Shown here: positions 12,701-23,892 of the stretch, piece after piece | How the letters are laid out: each line of letters opens with the position of its first letter | Numbering within the stretch: the stretch's first letter is position 1 | Source: Agapanthus africanus | Lineage: Eukaryota > Streptophyta > Magnoliopsida > Asparagales > Amaryllidaceae | Assembly (NCBI GenBank): GCA_030015575.1 | Contig: CM057338.1 | Location: 634,996,189 to 635,060,188, forward strand | Direction of reading: 5' to 3' | Length of the DNA stretch: 64,000 nt | Made by a program: the position numbers and the translations under genes | Notes under the pieces: generated by a model | Seen by the model: only the letters and a program-made list of their open reading frames with translations | Databases searched by the model: none | Told to the model about the DNA's origin: nothing

Positions 12701-13473
12701 AGCACTAATTCACACATAAACACAAATCGAACTTAGAATCACAAGTTAAGCAAGCAAGGAAGTAGGCTCAGATCATATACCTCACTTAAAGGTCTTAGAG
12801 TGCAGGAAGGAGAGGAAGGAGGAGATCTAGATCTGCTGTTGGGGCTGCTACTGCTGATGTTACTGCTGCTGCCCCATGCTGTTGCTGATGCTGATGCTTG
12901 CTGCTGCCTCTTCTGCTGCTGTTGCTGCTGCTAAAGGTGTTACTGTTGTTGCTGCTGCTCACAGCTGAGTGTGTGTGTGTATGTGAGAGTATGAGGGAGT
13001 GAGAGAATGAGAGAAGTGAGAAATAATTGAGAGGCAAGGAAATTATGGCATCAAGTGTCAACCCCCCTCTCTCTCTCTCTTCATTAAATGAAGGCATGGG
13101 CAAAGCCATGATGCCCCATCATGCACTCTCTCTCTCTCTCTCTCTCTCCCCCCCACCAAGTCAACACCCAAAACAAAATTCAAAATAAAACCCTTTTTAT
13201 TTTAACAACCACGCACACATAAAAACCCATAACACTTAAAGAAAATATAAAACTAGATTAGGGAAAATGGTTCGTTAACCATGATTGCTAATCATGTTTA
13301 ACCCCAAATTACAACCCTAGTTATCATGCACAAGTGTGTGCAAGCCTAGGAAAAATCTAATAAAATATTCATTAAATAAGATAAAATAATTGAAAACCAA
13401 TTTGGTAAACTTTTTACTAAAAACCCATATATTAAAATATAATTAGCCACAAAACACATTCTAAGGTGTTACA
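9764..13473 (-). mobile_element. LARD A 5' LTR (type R)
   Basis: The plus strand starts TGTCACGACCC and ends GGTGTTACA, with AACTC following at 13474-13478. It shares order and scattered blocks with type L, for example GGGTGAGTTGCCAACTCGTG (near 10284 and 2888) and the block near 11210-11330 against 3530-3660. Most of it is different sequence. It contains a CTG/GTT-rich stretch (12830-12960) and CT runs at 13067-13080 and 13124-13148. Its conflict with the type L LTR is discussed in the findings. Confidence 0.7.
12830..13150. repeat. CTG-rich and CT microsatellites
   Basis: The stretch 12830-12960 is dominated by gctgctg and gttgctg triplets, and two (CT)n runs lie at about 13067-13080 and 13124-13148. 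The triplets keep short frames open on both strands; I do not regard those as genes. Confidence 0.85.
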
Positions 13474-13478
13474 AACTC

Positions 13479-13818
13479 AGTCTCCGTATACAATCCACGG
13501 GCAACTAAACACAAAATAAACACACACGACACGAAGTGACCATCTGGAGAAGGAGAAAGTGGTTTCCACAGTGCGGTAGCGTAATTAACTGCAGGGGCTT
13601 ACGCCTGTAGGGAAGAGCGTCCCCACAATCAAAAACCACTCAAGCGAAGGGGAATCTGACAAAGTCTGCTACATCGGACGCATCCGTTTAAACCTTCGAT
13701 GTACGGTGCCATAAACCAACTTGGCATCTTCACAGAGGTGCACGGAAAGCACCAATTAGCATCTGCCCCGAATCTCAGGCGAGACGTCCATGTCTTGGCC
13801 GCCATTCGGAGGGGAACA
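13479..13818 (+). mobile_element. Tat 5' LTR, right portion
   Basis: Resumes the Tat LTR directly after the AACTC duplication (13474-13478) and matches 43274-43615 of the 3' LTR, ending GGAGGGGAACA. The intact 3' LTR copy shows that the pre-insertion sequence was ataactcagtctcc. Confidence 0.92.
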
Positions 13819-13842
13819 GATTCTGGCATGCCCGGTGGGGCT
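13819..13842 (+). other. Probable Tat primer-binding region
   Basis: After the LTR end (AACA) come five bases and then TGGCATGCCCGGTGGGG, which starts with TGG as a site pairing to a tRNA CCA end should. I cannot assign the tRNA from memory. Position directly behind the LTR is the main support. Confidence 0.55.
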
Positions 13843-13969
13843 TTTTCCTCTTTCCACTACACACTTCGTATGTCGTGTTCGCGAACCAAACACGGTTCGC
13901 TGATGGTTGCCCTTGGGTTTCAAGGTACTAAGACATGGCGTCTTGCTTATTGCAGAAAGCAAAGAATCA

Positions 13970-14737
13970 ATGGCTTCCACTTGTGCGAAATGCTCCAACT
14001 GCAATTGCAACCGGCGCTCTGTCCCGCCAGGAGGTGTAGCCTACGGACCCCAAGCTGCTTCGCTATTCACAATACCCGTGGAACAGGTCACTCGAGCCAC
14101 CACAGGGTTGTTTTTTTGGACCATGCTCCCGCCAACGAGCTTCACCGCTCCTACGCTGACAACGGAAGCTCCCAAGAAGTCGGCCTTTGATCGGCTTACA
14201 CCTACCGCGGCTCCTCTCAACGGGTCGCCCAAAACCAGCGCCTCGGTCTTCTCCAGATTGGGCCAGAGCTCCTGTGGACCAGCGATGGGGCCTATAATCC
14301 CAGAGATGGCTGCTCCTAAGAAAGTAACCATTCCTGCTCCTGAAGTCGTCGAGGCGGCTTCCCCTGCCAAAAAGTCGGTCTTTACAAGATTGACGGCTCC
14401 CGCTCCCGCTCCTGCTACCCAAAGGACATCGGTCTTTGACAGGCTGACACCAGCAGCGACCCCCCATCTACACAGGGGGCAAGACGAGACTATCGCCCTC
14501 ACCAAAACGGTTCCATCAGCACGACGCGCTCGACGTCGTTACTGGCGCCGAGTGAGGAAGGCCGGAGGCAACTCCCCTCCTGGGCTAACTCCTCCAGCCC
14601 CGATGGCAGAAATTAATGCTGCTGTTCCAACTGAGAACAGGTTTGAGATGCTAAATAAGGTGCGTAGGAATTCTCCTACCACGGTGCTAAAGAGGTCTCC
14701 CCCTCTGCTGAAAAAGGCTGTAGAAGTAAAGCCATAA
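13970..14737 (+). CDS. Tat ORF1 (extra ORF upstream of gag) with repeated VFxRL motifs
   Basis: The frame begins at an ATG at 13970 (MASTCAKCSNCNCN) and ends at 14737, about 255 residues; the same frame is open a little further upstream. The cysteine-rich start is followed by a Pro/Ala/Thr-rich chain with the motif K/S-S-A/V-F-x-R-L at least four times (SAFDRLTP, SVFSRLGQ, SVFTRLTA, SVFDRLTP). Then comes a basic stretch ARRARRRYWRRVRK, possibly nucleic-acid binding or nuclear targeting. Tat/Ogre elements are known to carry an ORF1 of unknown function before gag; this fits by position. It lies about 280 bp upstream of the gag frame. Confidence 0.7.
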   Translation: MASTCAKCSNCNCNRRSVPPGGVAYGPQAASLFTIPVEQVTRATTGLFFWTMLPPTSFTAPTLTTEAPKKSAFDRLTPTAAPLNGSPKTSASVFSRLGQSSCGPAMGPIIPEMAAPKKVTIPAPEVVEAASPAKKSVFTRLTAPAPAPATQRTSVFDRLTPAATPHLHRGQDETIALTKTVPSARRARRRYWRRVRKAGGNSPPGLTPPAPMAEINAAVPTENRFEMLNKVRRNSPTTVLKRSPPLLKKAVEVKP

Positions 14738-15016
14738 CAGCCCCAATCTCCTCAACGGCTGTCCTCCCAAATCTATAAAGTCTGGCGGCAGACCCGAGAC
14801 TCGGTGATCGATCCAAATTTCTCCCGCCAGCACAAGAAGCTGAAAATCCAACAGGAATTCAGTCACCAAGCTAAGCCACGAAAAGCTGTCTGGGTGCCCA
14901 CTTCAACGGCCCCCTAAACTTCCACTGCTCATAAAAAGAAGAGGCCAGAGAAGACCCCCGGGCCTGCAACGAAAGCTAAAAGCGCCGAGCCCTGACGCCC
15001 TAAGGCTGGGGGCAGG

Positions 15017-17165
15017 ATGGTCCACACTGTATACATGGCGACGGGGAAAGAAGACAACCGCGCGTCCACAGGTCATAGACCGCTTACACGGTCGGTGACC
15101 AAAGCTCAGGAGCAACAGCAGAAGCTCCAAGAAATGATGACCACGATGGCCGCACTTACTGGGCCGAAAGAAAGCCCCGAGGCGTCCTCGGATCTGCAAC
15201 AAGAACAGGAAACCGATGCCGAGTTCTTCCGGAGGATACTGGAAAAGAAAGATAAAGAGGCTGCGGAACAAGCGGCTAATATAAAGCAAATAGCTCACTT
15301 ATTCCAGGACATGGCAGGAATGATGATCCAACAAGACCCACCTGCTGAGGATCCTCCGATCGTCCTTGAAGACGACAGGGGAGAAACGTCAAATCCACCA
15401 CCGGCTCTCTCAACGGCCAAGGAGGAGGCAATCTCTAAGGCTGACTTGGACGACTATATATCCCAGCAGATCCGGGTTCATCATGCGACTGAGGCAGCTG
15501 GTCAAGTCGTAAAAACGGGGCGACCATATCCGAGCTGGTACGACCAAATCAAATATCCGCCGGGTTATACAATACCAAAATTCCACGTGTATAAGGGGAC
15601 CGGCAATCCCCACCAACAAGTTGCCCAGTTGAGGGTCCTTTGCGGTAACACCGGCGGTGACGATAAACTGTTGCTTCGCCAGTTCGTGGGCAGCTTATCA
15701 GAAACATCGTTCGAATGGTATTCGGAACTCCCGAACGATTCTATCAAAACGTTCGCTGAAATGGAGTTGCTATTCACTCAGCGATTCGCAAGCGCCAGCG
15801 AACGCACTCCGATAACAGCATTAATTAATGCCAGGGTGAAACCAGGCGAAACGTGGGTCCAGTACGCTATACGCTGGCGAAATTTGTGGTCGAAATGCGA
15901 ACAACGCATTGAGGAAGCGGCCGCGGTGGGCATGTTCGTGGGAACCCTAGACCCTCATGCCACTATCTCCCAGCTTATGATGTTCTTTAAGCCGACCACG
16001 TTTCAGTCTTTGATTGACAAGTTGGCCCAGATGGACCAGATGGGTCACATACCGTCTCTCCCGAAGCCGGAACCTCGCAGTGACAAGGGTAAAAGGGAAG
16101 GCAACTTTTGTCGCGAATGCTCAGCAGCAACCCAGTGCCTCAAAGCTGGTGGATCAGTTAGAAGAAAGACGGCGGTATTATAATGAGAAGATGAAGCGTC
16201 CCTACTCGTTCCCGTGGGACAAGACGAAACGGTTATTCGAGCTGGCAGTACGCAACAGACTTCTAAACTTGCCAAATCCAAGGCGACCGCCACAACCCAC
16301 TGAGGTGAATAACCCCAACTATTGCCCTTACCATCAAACGGTAAGCCATCCGATTGAGGATTGCTTCGTTTTCAAAAGATGGATTGAAGATCAATACATC
16401 CAGGGGAAGTTTGCACTATCCGAAAAGTGGAAGGTGAACCTACCACAGCCTCATACTATTAAGAAAGCAGATACACCGGGGGCAACCTGTTCCTATATTG
16501 AAGAAGCTCCATGGGAGGTCGTGCTGTCAACTAAAACCAAAAGAATGCTGAGTGACCTTCATGCATGCCCAGCGGTCGATTGGAAGAACCCGCTTGAGCC
16601 TCAAATCATCGAAGGGATGTTGAAGCCGCGCCCAACTACAAAGATTCGTGGTGACGTCCCAAGTACTCACACCCAACCATCAAAATCTTCGAAGAAAAAG
16701 AAGAAGAGATCCAAAAAGCCCGTGAAGCCTGGAGACAAGCGCACGGATTTGCAGAAGCAGATTGATGCGCTGGAGGAGTACAATCAAAAGGCGCAGACTA
16801 CCGTCACGCTACAAGAGTTCCTCAACCACGTCTTTCAGGAGGAAGATGATGGAGAGAGCTCATCGGTTGAATCCGAGGGACATGTGGCGAGTTGTCGTCT
16901 GATTTCCCACGCGGAAGATGAGAAAACTCCTAGCACTGAGAAACTGGGGGCACAGCCTGAGCCAGAACTTGTATGGACAACAGATGAAATGATCGACGCC
17001 TTTCTAGACGAGATTCATTTGAAAAGTAAAGCCGATCAGGAGCGTGAGATGGCTGCATCGGAAGGAGCCAAGCGCAGGCGACTAAACGAAAGAGTCGAAG
17101 CACTCCCGCCAGATCAAAAGACATCCGATGAGAATAAAAACAAGTACAAGACGAGGAAGAGGTTC
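15017..17165 (+). pseudogene. Tat gag region
   Basis: Capsid-type gag: an N-terminal Gln/Glu-rich coiled-coil-like stretch (near 15100-15300), then the retrotransposon gag core around 15520-16050 with YPPGYTIPKFHVYKGTGNP, FEWYSELPNDSIKTFAEME and FTQRFAS. A CHHC knuckle (C-x2-H-x4-H-x4-C, YCPYH....HPIEDC) lies at 16323-16364, followed by Lys-rich and acidic stretches. It is broken (about one break inside this stretch) and is cut at its 3' end by the Athila insertion. The product would form the particle shell and bind element RNA. Confidence 0.85.
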
Positions 17166-18120
17166 TGATTGGTAGAGATTCTGCGTCTTTAAGTTTAGTT
17201 AATTACCGCAATCAAAACGGTTACGCTTGTAGCTAGCCGGTTGAGTACGGGTCGTCCGCAGGGAGATGTGAATCTTTTTCTATGTGCTTTAACGAGTTAA
17301 GTCCAATTTTCCAGATTTGTTTGTGATTATCTAAGTGTTAAAATGATATGTAAAGAGAGCTTGTTAGGGTTAGGATTAGGTTAGTTTGAGTTAGGAGTCG
17401 CTCACTTCTTTCGTTGCCACTCTTAATATCGGTGTTACGGTAATCAGCAACAACGGGGATTAGCACGACTAGGAAGGAACTTGCGAGTATAAGCTAGGCT
17501 TTCCAACGCTTAAGTTCTTCCTTTTGGTTCTTGGCTCTTAGCCATAACCTCCGGTTAATTCAACCACAACCGGTCTCACTACGGAATCACCGCTATCATG
17601 TAGGATAGGGTGCCGTAGGGAGGGGATTGTGGTTCAATTAACGGGAGTTGATTTAAGATGTTGGGCAAGGAAAAAGTGAGAGAGATTTCCTTCTCTCAAA
17701 CTTCCCTTATCCTACCCTAACAAGTATGGAAACTACTCACACATCATAATGAAAAGAAAATAAAACAAAGAGGAAGATAGAAAGAAAGAGATTAGAAGAT
17801 AACAACTAGCTATTTGCGACCTCACCTTGGTAAGGATCAAGCGTAAGCATTATGGTTGTTTTAAGGATAAAGAAAAAGATAAAAGAAAGAAACAACAATA
17901 AATAACAACAACTACTTATCAATTAACGATTACAAGCGATTAACATAAAAAGAGCAAGACAAGTATAATAATAAAATGAACTTCTTTATTCATCATTCTT
18001 CACTCACAAAAGCTCACTACAAGTTTTTCAATGGAGAAGAGATGAGAAGAGGAAGAAGACAAGTATTTTAAACCCTAAAAAATACAAGATTAAGCACCCT
18101 TGGCTTCACAAGGTTCTGGG

Positions 18121-18130
18121 CTATTTATAG
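18121..18130 (-). promoter_or_regulatory. TATA box of Athila LTR
   Basis: The minus strand reads CCTATAAATAGC. It lies in the LTR downstream of the GC hairpin. The copy in the other LTR (near 28578) has a one-base difference beside it. Confidence 0.65.
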
Positions 18131-18220
18131 GCTGGAAAATGAAAACCTAGGGCAACATTCAGAACTAAAGTGAAATGACCAATCTACCCACAAAAATTGG
18201 TCAACTGTCGCCACTATACG

Positions 18221-18266
18221 GCCGCGGTTCCGCGGCCTAAGCCTGCTATTGCCGCGGAACCGCGGC
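18221..18266. repeat. GC-rich perfect hairpin in Athila LTR
   Basis: Arms GCCGCGGTTCCGCGGC and GCCGCGGAACCGCGGC (16 bp, perfect) enclose a 14-base loop ctaagcctgctatt. The other LTR has the same structure at 28675-28690 and 28705-28720. Related copies occur in the Athila leader (27150-27195), Copia D (about 44627-44656) and Copia C (51320-51365). Confidence 0.9.
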
Positions 18267-18730
18267 ACTTTGGAGGAATTGGTTCATCATTTTTGGTGGC
18301 TTTTCCTGTTTTGTTGTTCCCATTAGTCTGGTATATGATTTTTCTCAGAATTGCTTCACGATTTTTCCAGAATTTCTGTTGATCAAAAGGTGATTGGATA
18401 TGGATCTTTTTGACATGATTTTCTCGAGCTCCGTGTAGATTTCTTGGATCTTGTGCTGCCATTGAGCCTTGTGCATGAAAATGACATTTGATTTGCCATT
18501 TTGTCTCCTAAACTGGTGTGTGGCAACAGACGGATAAAGAGCGGAGATCCGTGTTTTATCTGTGGTTGGCAGGAACCCGGATTTTGTTGTGTTTTTTCCA
18601 TGAATTTCATCGTTTAGAGCCGAGAACCTGTATCCTGCAATTGACTAGCAAACACGGCTCAAGAGTACCTACCGATATGCAATGTGATAAAAATTGGGCG
18701 GTATAAAAATGCAAAAATCTGATATGAACA

Positions 18731-18768
18731 AATACCCCCAAACTTATCATTTGCTCGTCCCGAGCAAA
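18731..18768 (-). other. Athila polypurine tract plus adjacent hairpin
   Basis: The minus strand reads AAGTTTGGGGGTATT directly before the 3' LTR start TGTTCAT. Just inside it is a perfect hairpin TTTGCTCG-tcc-CGAGCAAA (18750-18768). Two further PPT-like copies, each with a hairpin beside it, lie at about 20179-20215 and 20357-20394. Confidence 0.85.
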
Positions 18769-20434
18769 GCCAATTTATTCACAAATATTTTCCTAACCTC
18801 ACTTTCGCAGGGAACGCGATTGCACTGAGCATGTGCAACAAGCCGTTAAATCTCTAGGTGTCCCTAGTAGGAGGAGTGTTGTCTCCTGAGGGTTTTCAGC
18901 GGATACACCCACAAAATTCGGTCAAGTTAGTTTTGTAAAATAACTAAGATTCAAACTCTAAAGTTTTGTTTCAGAAAATAACAATTCTATTATCCTAAGT
19001 CTAGACTATCGAACCCTTATTTTTCACACCTCGCTTCTTATTTAACTACAGATTTTATATGTCTTTACGTGCAGTGCAAATAGTGTCGTTAAGTTTCCAG
19101 AAGGATCGATTTACGTCATCATGTCACACAATAAAGCCCAGATAAAAAATTTTTGAAAGGATCACATAAGTTTTATAAAGAGTTAAGCATTTTTCAAGTT
19201 TCGTTTTCCAGTAAAGTTTCAACTTTAGAATTTCTATCTTCCTTAACAGGAAACTAGGTCTTATTTTTCACTCCACCTTTTTATTGTTTTCATTTCATAC
19301 ACACCTCTGTGAACGTGCAATAGTCTTTATCATAGAATAAAACCTTCATATCTCCGCTAAAATTCTTTTTTTTTTATTATAAAAGCCTGTCTTTTATCAA
19401 GATTATTCTCACACAAAGAATCGTTAGGAATTTTAACTCGGAGAGAACACTTGCTTGATTTTGTTTTAATCTGGACTTTCTAGGCTTCTTAGCGAGTTTT
19501 GGGCCAATGCATCCAAACCAGTTGGCTTTAGGGCATTAGGTGTAGAAACACCCCAGCGGACTTAATTACTCAAGTTACCTAGGTCCACAAACAAAAGACA
19601 GTTTGGCATGAAAATCATGATGATTTAATACGAATGGAGATATAGCCGGCAGTTCAATTATTTTTTTGGATAAAAGACGTGTTTAGTGGGTTTTGGTGTG
19701 TAATCATTCCAATCAAGTTCCAGATGGGTTATTTTTTAGACTTAGTTCTAATTAAGGCATCAATAACATTCCTTCATATTCACTCACTTCATAAACTATT
19801 CTTGATATTACTTATTTCCGAACAAACCTATTTGATCCTCAGAAAATCATTTATCCATTTAAAAGTTTTTAGACATAAAAAGACTTGTCATCTAATTTCC
19901 AAAACTCACGACACGTGTAGTGTGATGTAAAGACGTATATCAGCTATAGTTAACTTCAAAGGAGAGTTATCTTTCAGGTTTTCAAAATCTAAACATAAGA
20001 TTTAGTTATTCTTATCTTATCAAACAAAACCGTCGAAATGTTGAATCAGAGTCCTCCTACTAGCTAACTTGACAAAAAAGTTTTTATGTTTTTAGAAAAT
20101 TTTCTGATTTTTATGGATTTTAATATGCAGATGCAAAATATACATATGAATGCGAAGGTAAGAAACGCGTACCGAACGTACCCCCAAACTTAAACTGGAC
20201 AGTGTCCTCACTGTCATTACATGAAGAGATCATTTGAAGGGTCAAAATTGTCGGTTAGCTATACACATATTTTTTCGTTTTTTTGTTAGAAAAGAAAAGA
20301 AAAGCAAAAATGGAAAAGAATATCCACAAAAATGTAAAAAAAAAAATGGTATATACATACCCCCAAACTTATTTAGAACAGTGTCCACTTGTTCATGGCT
20401 GGATAACCGAAGCTTGGAGGTAGACGGAGGAAGA
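18769..20434 (-). mobile_element. Athila 3' non-coding region
   Basis: About 1.7 kb between the integrase end and the 3' LTR. It is AT-rich, without a recognisable gene; many Athila elements carry an envelope-like frame here and I do not see one. It holds two extra PPT-like motifs (taccccccaaactta type) at about 20179 and 20357, each followed by a short perfect inverted repeat: GACAGTG-tcct-CACTGTC (20198-20215) and GAACA..TGTTC (20376-20394). Confidence 0.8.
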
Positions 20435-23400
20435 TTATGCAGGGTAAACCGGCTCCTGTAAGAACAGGAGCTCCTCTGTTGGTTCGGCGCTAAGGTACGG
20501 TTTAAGTCTGTGTCCGTTCACTTTGAAAAATGAACCGTCCTTTGGATTCTCCAAATCCACAGCGCCCTGCGGATACACGTTCCGCACAAAATACGGCCCT
20601 TTCCAGCGAGATCTGAGCTTTCCTGGATGGAAGTGTAGTCTGGTGTCGTAAAGCAGTACCTGTTGACCAGGTATGAAAGTTTTGCGCAAAAGGTGTCTAT
20701 CGTGAAACACCTTCGTTCGGTTCTTAACGACATCCGCATTATCGTAAGCCTCATCCCTAAGCTCGCTCAATTCGTTCAACTGCAGCTTCCGATGGCTGCC
20801 CGCATCTTCGAGAGACAGATTCAGCTCCTTTATCGCCCAAAATGCGCGATGCTCTATTTCGACTGGTAGGTGGCAAGCTTTTCCGTACACAAGCCGATAG
20901 GGAGACATGCCAAGGTCGGTCTTATAAGCGGTTCGAAATGCCCAAAGGGCATCAGTGAGTTTCAGCGACCAATCCTTACGGTTCTTGGAAACCGTCTTCT
21001 CCAGTATCTGCTTGATTTGCCGATTTGAAACTTCGGCCTGCCCGCAGGTTTGCGGGTGGCAGGGCGTAGAGAGCTTATGATTAATGGAATATTTCCGCAT
21101 CAAGGCCTCGAAAGTCTTGTTGCAGAAATGGCTTCCATTGTCGCTAATGATCGCTCGGGGGTGCCCAAAACAGGAGAAAATGTTTTCTTTAAGAAACCTA
21201 ACGACAACCTTGTTGTCGTTAGTCCGGCTGGGCACAGCCTCGACCCACTTAGAGACGTAATCAACAGCGAGAAGGATGTACAAGTTCCCAAAAGAGCTGG
21301 GAAACGGCCCCATGAAATCGATCCCCCAAACATCGAAAATATCCACAACCAAGATCGGTTGGAGCGGCATCTCGTTCCTCCGGGATATCCGGCCCAAGTG
21401 TTGGCACCGGGAGCAAGTCTTGCAATAGTCATGAGCGTCTTTGAAGAGTTGTGGCCAGTAGAAACCACATTGCAAGATCTTCTCAGCTGTCTTTCTGGGG
21501 CCAAAATGCCCGCCACATGCTTGATCGTAGCAAAATGACAGCACACTCTTGAATTCCTCGTCAGGGACACACCGACGAATAATTTCGTCGGGACAGTACT
21601 TGAACAGATAGGGTTCGTCCAAGTAAAAGTGTTTTACTTGGGATAAGAAGCGAAGTCTGTCCCGACTTGACCATTCAGTCGGTAGTAATCCCGTGGCCAA
21701 ATAGTTTACAATATCTGCGAACCAGGGTTCGCAAGATACTGTCAAGAGCTGTTCATCCGGGAAAACGTCGTTGATCGGAATTGGATGCGAAGGCGAAGAA
21801 GGAAGTCGTGAGAGATTGTCGGCAACTACGTTTTCACATCCTCGTTTGTCCTTAATGACAAGGTCAAACTCTTGAAGCAAGAGGATCCAACGTATTAACC
21901 GAGATTTTGCATCTTTCTTCGCAAAAAGATGGCGCAGAGCAGAATGGTCTGTGTAGACAATGACTGGAGAGCCGATGAGGTAGGGCCTGAACTTCTCTAA
22001 AGCAAATACAGCAGCTAAGAATTCTTTCTCAGTTGTTGTATAATTGAGTTGGGCGTCGTTCAGAGTTCGGATCGCATAATAGATTACGTACGGCATCTTG
22101 TTTATGTGTTGTCCAAAGACAGCACCAATGGCAAAGTCGGATGCATCGCACATAATCTCAAATGGGTGCGTCCAGTCAGGTGAAGAAAGAACGGGAGCAG
22201 AAGTGAGTGAGCTTTTCAATGACTCGAACGCAGTCACACAGCTCGAGTTGAATTCGAATGGCGTGTCCTTGGCCAGCAAAAGAGTCAAGGGCCTAGCAAT
22301 CTTGCTAAAGTCCTTGATGAACCGTCTATAGAAACCGGCATGGCCAAGGAAGGTTCGGATGTCTCGGACGCATCTGGGAGGAGGTAGATTGGAAATGACC
22401 TCAATCTTTGCTTTGTCAACCTCTATGCCATTTTGCGAGATGATATGTCCTAAGACAATACCTTCGCGCACCATGAAGTGGCACTTCTCCCAATTCAAAG
22501 TGAGATTCTTGTCCTTACATCGGCTAAGGACAGCGTCAAGATGCAGCAAACACTCGTTGAAGGAATCGCCGAAGATGGAGAAATCATCCATGAAGATCTC
22601 CAGAAATTTTTCCACCATGTCTGAGAAGATTCCCATCATACACCGCTGGAAGGTAGCGGGCGCATTGCATAACCCAAAGGGAATGCGACGATATGCAAAC
22701 GTGCCGAAAGGACAAGTGAATGTGGTCTTGTCCTGGTCTTTTTCGGCGATGGGAATCTGATTATAGCCGGAGTAGCCATCAAGAAAGCAGTAGTACTCGT
22801 GTCCGGCCAATCGTTCAAGCATTTGGTCAATGAAAGGTAGCGGAAAGTGGTCCTTCCGCGTTGCGGCGTTGAGTTTTCTGTAATCGATGCATACTCGCCA
22901 CCCAGTTTGGGTGCGAGTAGGGATTAACTCGTTCGCCTCGTTTGTTATGACCGTGATGCCTGACTTCTTGGGGACAACATGAATGGGGCTAACCCGCTGG
23001 CTATCAGAGATAGGGTAAATGATATCACTATCTAGACATTTTACGATCTCCTTCTTCACAGCCTCTTTCATGACCTGATTGAGATGTCTTTGTGGATCCC
23101 GGGCTGGTTTGGCATCATCCATCAGATGAATGTGATGTTCAACGATCAGGGGACTAATCCCCTTGATGTCCGCCATGGACCAGCCAAAAGCTTGCCTGTT
23201 GCTGTGCAAGACCGCGAGAAGGGCTTTCTCTTGCTCTGGAGCTAGAGAAGCCGAGATGATGACAGGGAGGGTCTCCTTCTCACCTAAATAAGCGTACTTA
23301 AGGTGAGACGGCAAAGGCTTGAATTCGAGCGTCGGAGGTGAAACGATTGAAGGCAAGATTGGTGCAGAGGTCTCGAACTCAAAGGACTCCAGCAAAGGTT

Positions 23401-23887
23401 CAAAACGAGTGTAAGCGACCGAGTCGGATGGTTCAGGTAACTCATCCGGAAATTCGAAGCATTCAAACTCGGGTTGCGAGCGGCTAAGATCGTTCAAGAA
23501 CGTGAAACACTCGTAGTCGTTGTCGGGTGCAGAAACAGCAGCAGGTTCGAGGAGGAACGCACTAGTGGCGTTAAGGTTAGCATGATCGAACAGAAACTCC
23601 TCGAATTCACACTCTTCACGGGTGATCTCCTGGATCGAGCAGACGTCCAGTATATGAGCATTAGGTTCGGAGGGCTGATTCCCCAACCTAAAAATGTTGA
23701 GTTCAATTGTCATGTTTCCAAAAGAGAGGTTCATCGAACCATTGCGACAATTGATCGCAGCATTTGAGGTTGCAAGGAATGGGCGACCGAGTATCACCGG
23801 AATTTGATTCCGGGTGTTAGCTACAGGCTGTGTGTCTAATACAATGAAGTCAACGGGGAATATGAAGTCCCCAACTTTGATTAACAC
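20435..23887 (-). CDS. pol: Athila polyprotein: protease end, RT, RNase H, integrase
   Basis: An open frame of 1150 residues. Residues ~1-65 are the C-terminal part of the aspartic protease ([20 protein letters not shown]). RT is at ~255-470 with [45 protein letters not shown] and the catalytic FMDD at about residue 432. RNase H follows at ~540-660 ([25 protein letters not shown]). Integrase has an HHCC finger ([12 protein letters not shown]...CKTCSRCQH) and the DDE triad in [17 protein letters not shown] and GQAEVSNRQ, then a C-terminal domain [18 protein letters not shown] wording is typical of the Athila lineage. It copies element RNA into DNA and integrates it. This part looks whole. Confidence 0.95.
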   Translation of the reverse strand: MLIKVGDFIFPVDFIVLDTQPVANTRNQIPVILGRPFLATSNAAINCRNGSMNLSFGNMTIELNIFRLGNQPSEPNAHILDVCSIQEITREECEFEEFLFDHANLNATSAFLLEPAAVSAPDNDYECFTFLNDLSRSQPEFECFEFPDELPEPSDSVAYTRFEPLLESFEFETSAPILPSIVSPPTLEFKPLPSHLKYAYLGEKETLPVIISASLAPEQEKALLAVLHSNRQAFGWSMADIKGISPLIVEHHIHLMDDAKPARDPQRHLNQVMKEAVKKEIVKCLDSDIIYPISDSQRVSPIHVVPKKSGITVITNEANELIPTRTQTGWRVCIDYRKLNAATRKDHFPLPFIDQMLERLAGHEYYCFLDGYSGYNQIPIAEKDQDKTTFTCPFGTFAYRRIPFGLCNAPATFQRCMMGIFSDMVEKFLEIFMDDFSIFGDSFNECLLHLDAVLSRCKDKNLTLNWEKCHFMVREGIVLGHIISQNGIEVDKAKIEVISNLPPPRCVRDIRTFLGHAGFYRRFIKDFSKIARPLTLLLAKDTPFEFNSSCVTAFESLKSSLTSAPVLSSPDWTHPFEIMCDASDFAIGAVFGQHINKMPYVIYYAIRTLNDAQLNYTTTEKEFLAAVFALEKFRPYLIGSPVIVYTDHSALRHLFAKKDAKSRLIRWILLLQEFDLVIKDKRGCENVVADNLSRLPSSPSHPIPINDVFPDEQLLTVSCEPWFADIVNYLATGLLPTEWSSRDRLRFLSQVKHFYLDEPYLFKYCPDEIIRRCVPDEEFKSVLSFCYDQACGGHFGPRKTAEKILQCGFYWPQLFKDAHDYCKTCSRCQHLGRISRRNEMPLQPILVVDIFDVWGIDFMGPFPSSFGNLYILLAVDYVSKWVEAVPSRTNDNKVVVRFLKENIFSCFGHPRAIISDNGSHFCNKTFEALMRKYSINHKLSTPCHPQTCGQAEVSNRQIKQILEKTVSKNRKDWSLKLTDALWAFRTAYKTDLGMSPYRLVYGKACHLPVEIEHRAFWAIKELNLSLEDAGSHRKLQLNELSELRDEAYDNADVVKNRTKVFHDRHLLRKTFIPGQQVLLYDTRLHFHPGKLRSRWKGPYFVRNVYPQGAVDLENPKDGSFFKVNGHRLKPYLSAEPTEELLFLQEPVYPA

Positions 23888-23892
23888 ATCCG

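Larger units (their letters stand above)
2226..13473 (-). mobile_element. LARD A: large gene-poor LTR element, probably Ty3/gypsy
   Basis: On the minus strand the order is 5' LTR (13473 to 9764, TGTAACACC...CGTGACA), primer site (TTGGTATCAGAGC type), a 3.4-kb interior without recognisable gag or pol, a polypurine tract (6370-6351, AAGGGGGTAGAT), and 3' LTR (6350 to 2226, TGTAACG...CGTGACA). The outer junctions have AACTT on the left and AACTC on the right. The very long LTRs (3.7 and 4.1 kb) and near-absence of coding sequence fit a LARD-type non-autonomous element; termini and PPT resemble chromovirus gypsy elements, which is inference. The two LTRs are clearly related but strongly different. 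Broken or never coding; no whole gene seen. Confidence 0.75.
17166..18730 (-). mobile_element. Athila 3' LTR
   Basis: The plus strand starts TGATTGGTAGAG and ends GATATGAACA, so the element strand reads TGTTCATATC...CCAATCA. On the minus strand a TATA box (TATAAATAG) lies at 18121-18130. A 16-bp perfect inverted repeat, GCCGCGGTTCCGCGGC (18221-18236) and GCCGCGGAACCGCGGC (18251-18266), sits about 100 bp upstream of it. Nearly the same length as the other LTR (1565 against 1579 bp). Confidence 0.95.

Noticed and set aside
12795-13109. 104-residue minus-strand frame in 12.8-13.1 kb
   Set aside because: Residues come from CTG, GTT and CT microsatellites in the LARD A LTR; low complexity only.
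18769-20434. Envelope-like gene in the Athila 3' region
   Set aside because: The place is right for an Athila env-like frame, but only short AT-rich frames without membrane or signal features are present.
21050-21570. Frames of about 160 residues overlapping the Athila integrase
   Set aside because: They are shadows of the 1150-residue Athila polyprotein, which carries all the domain motifs.
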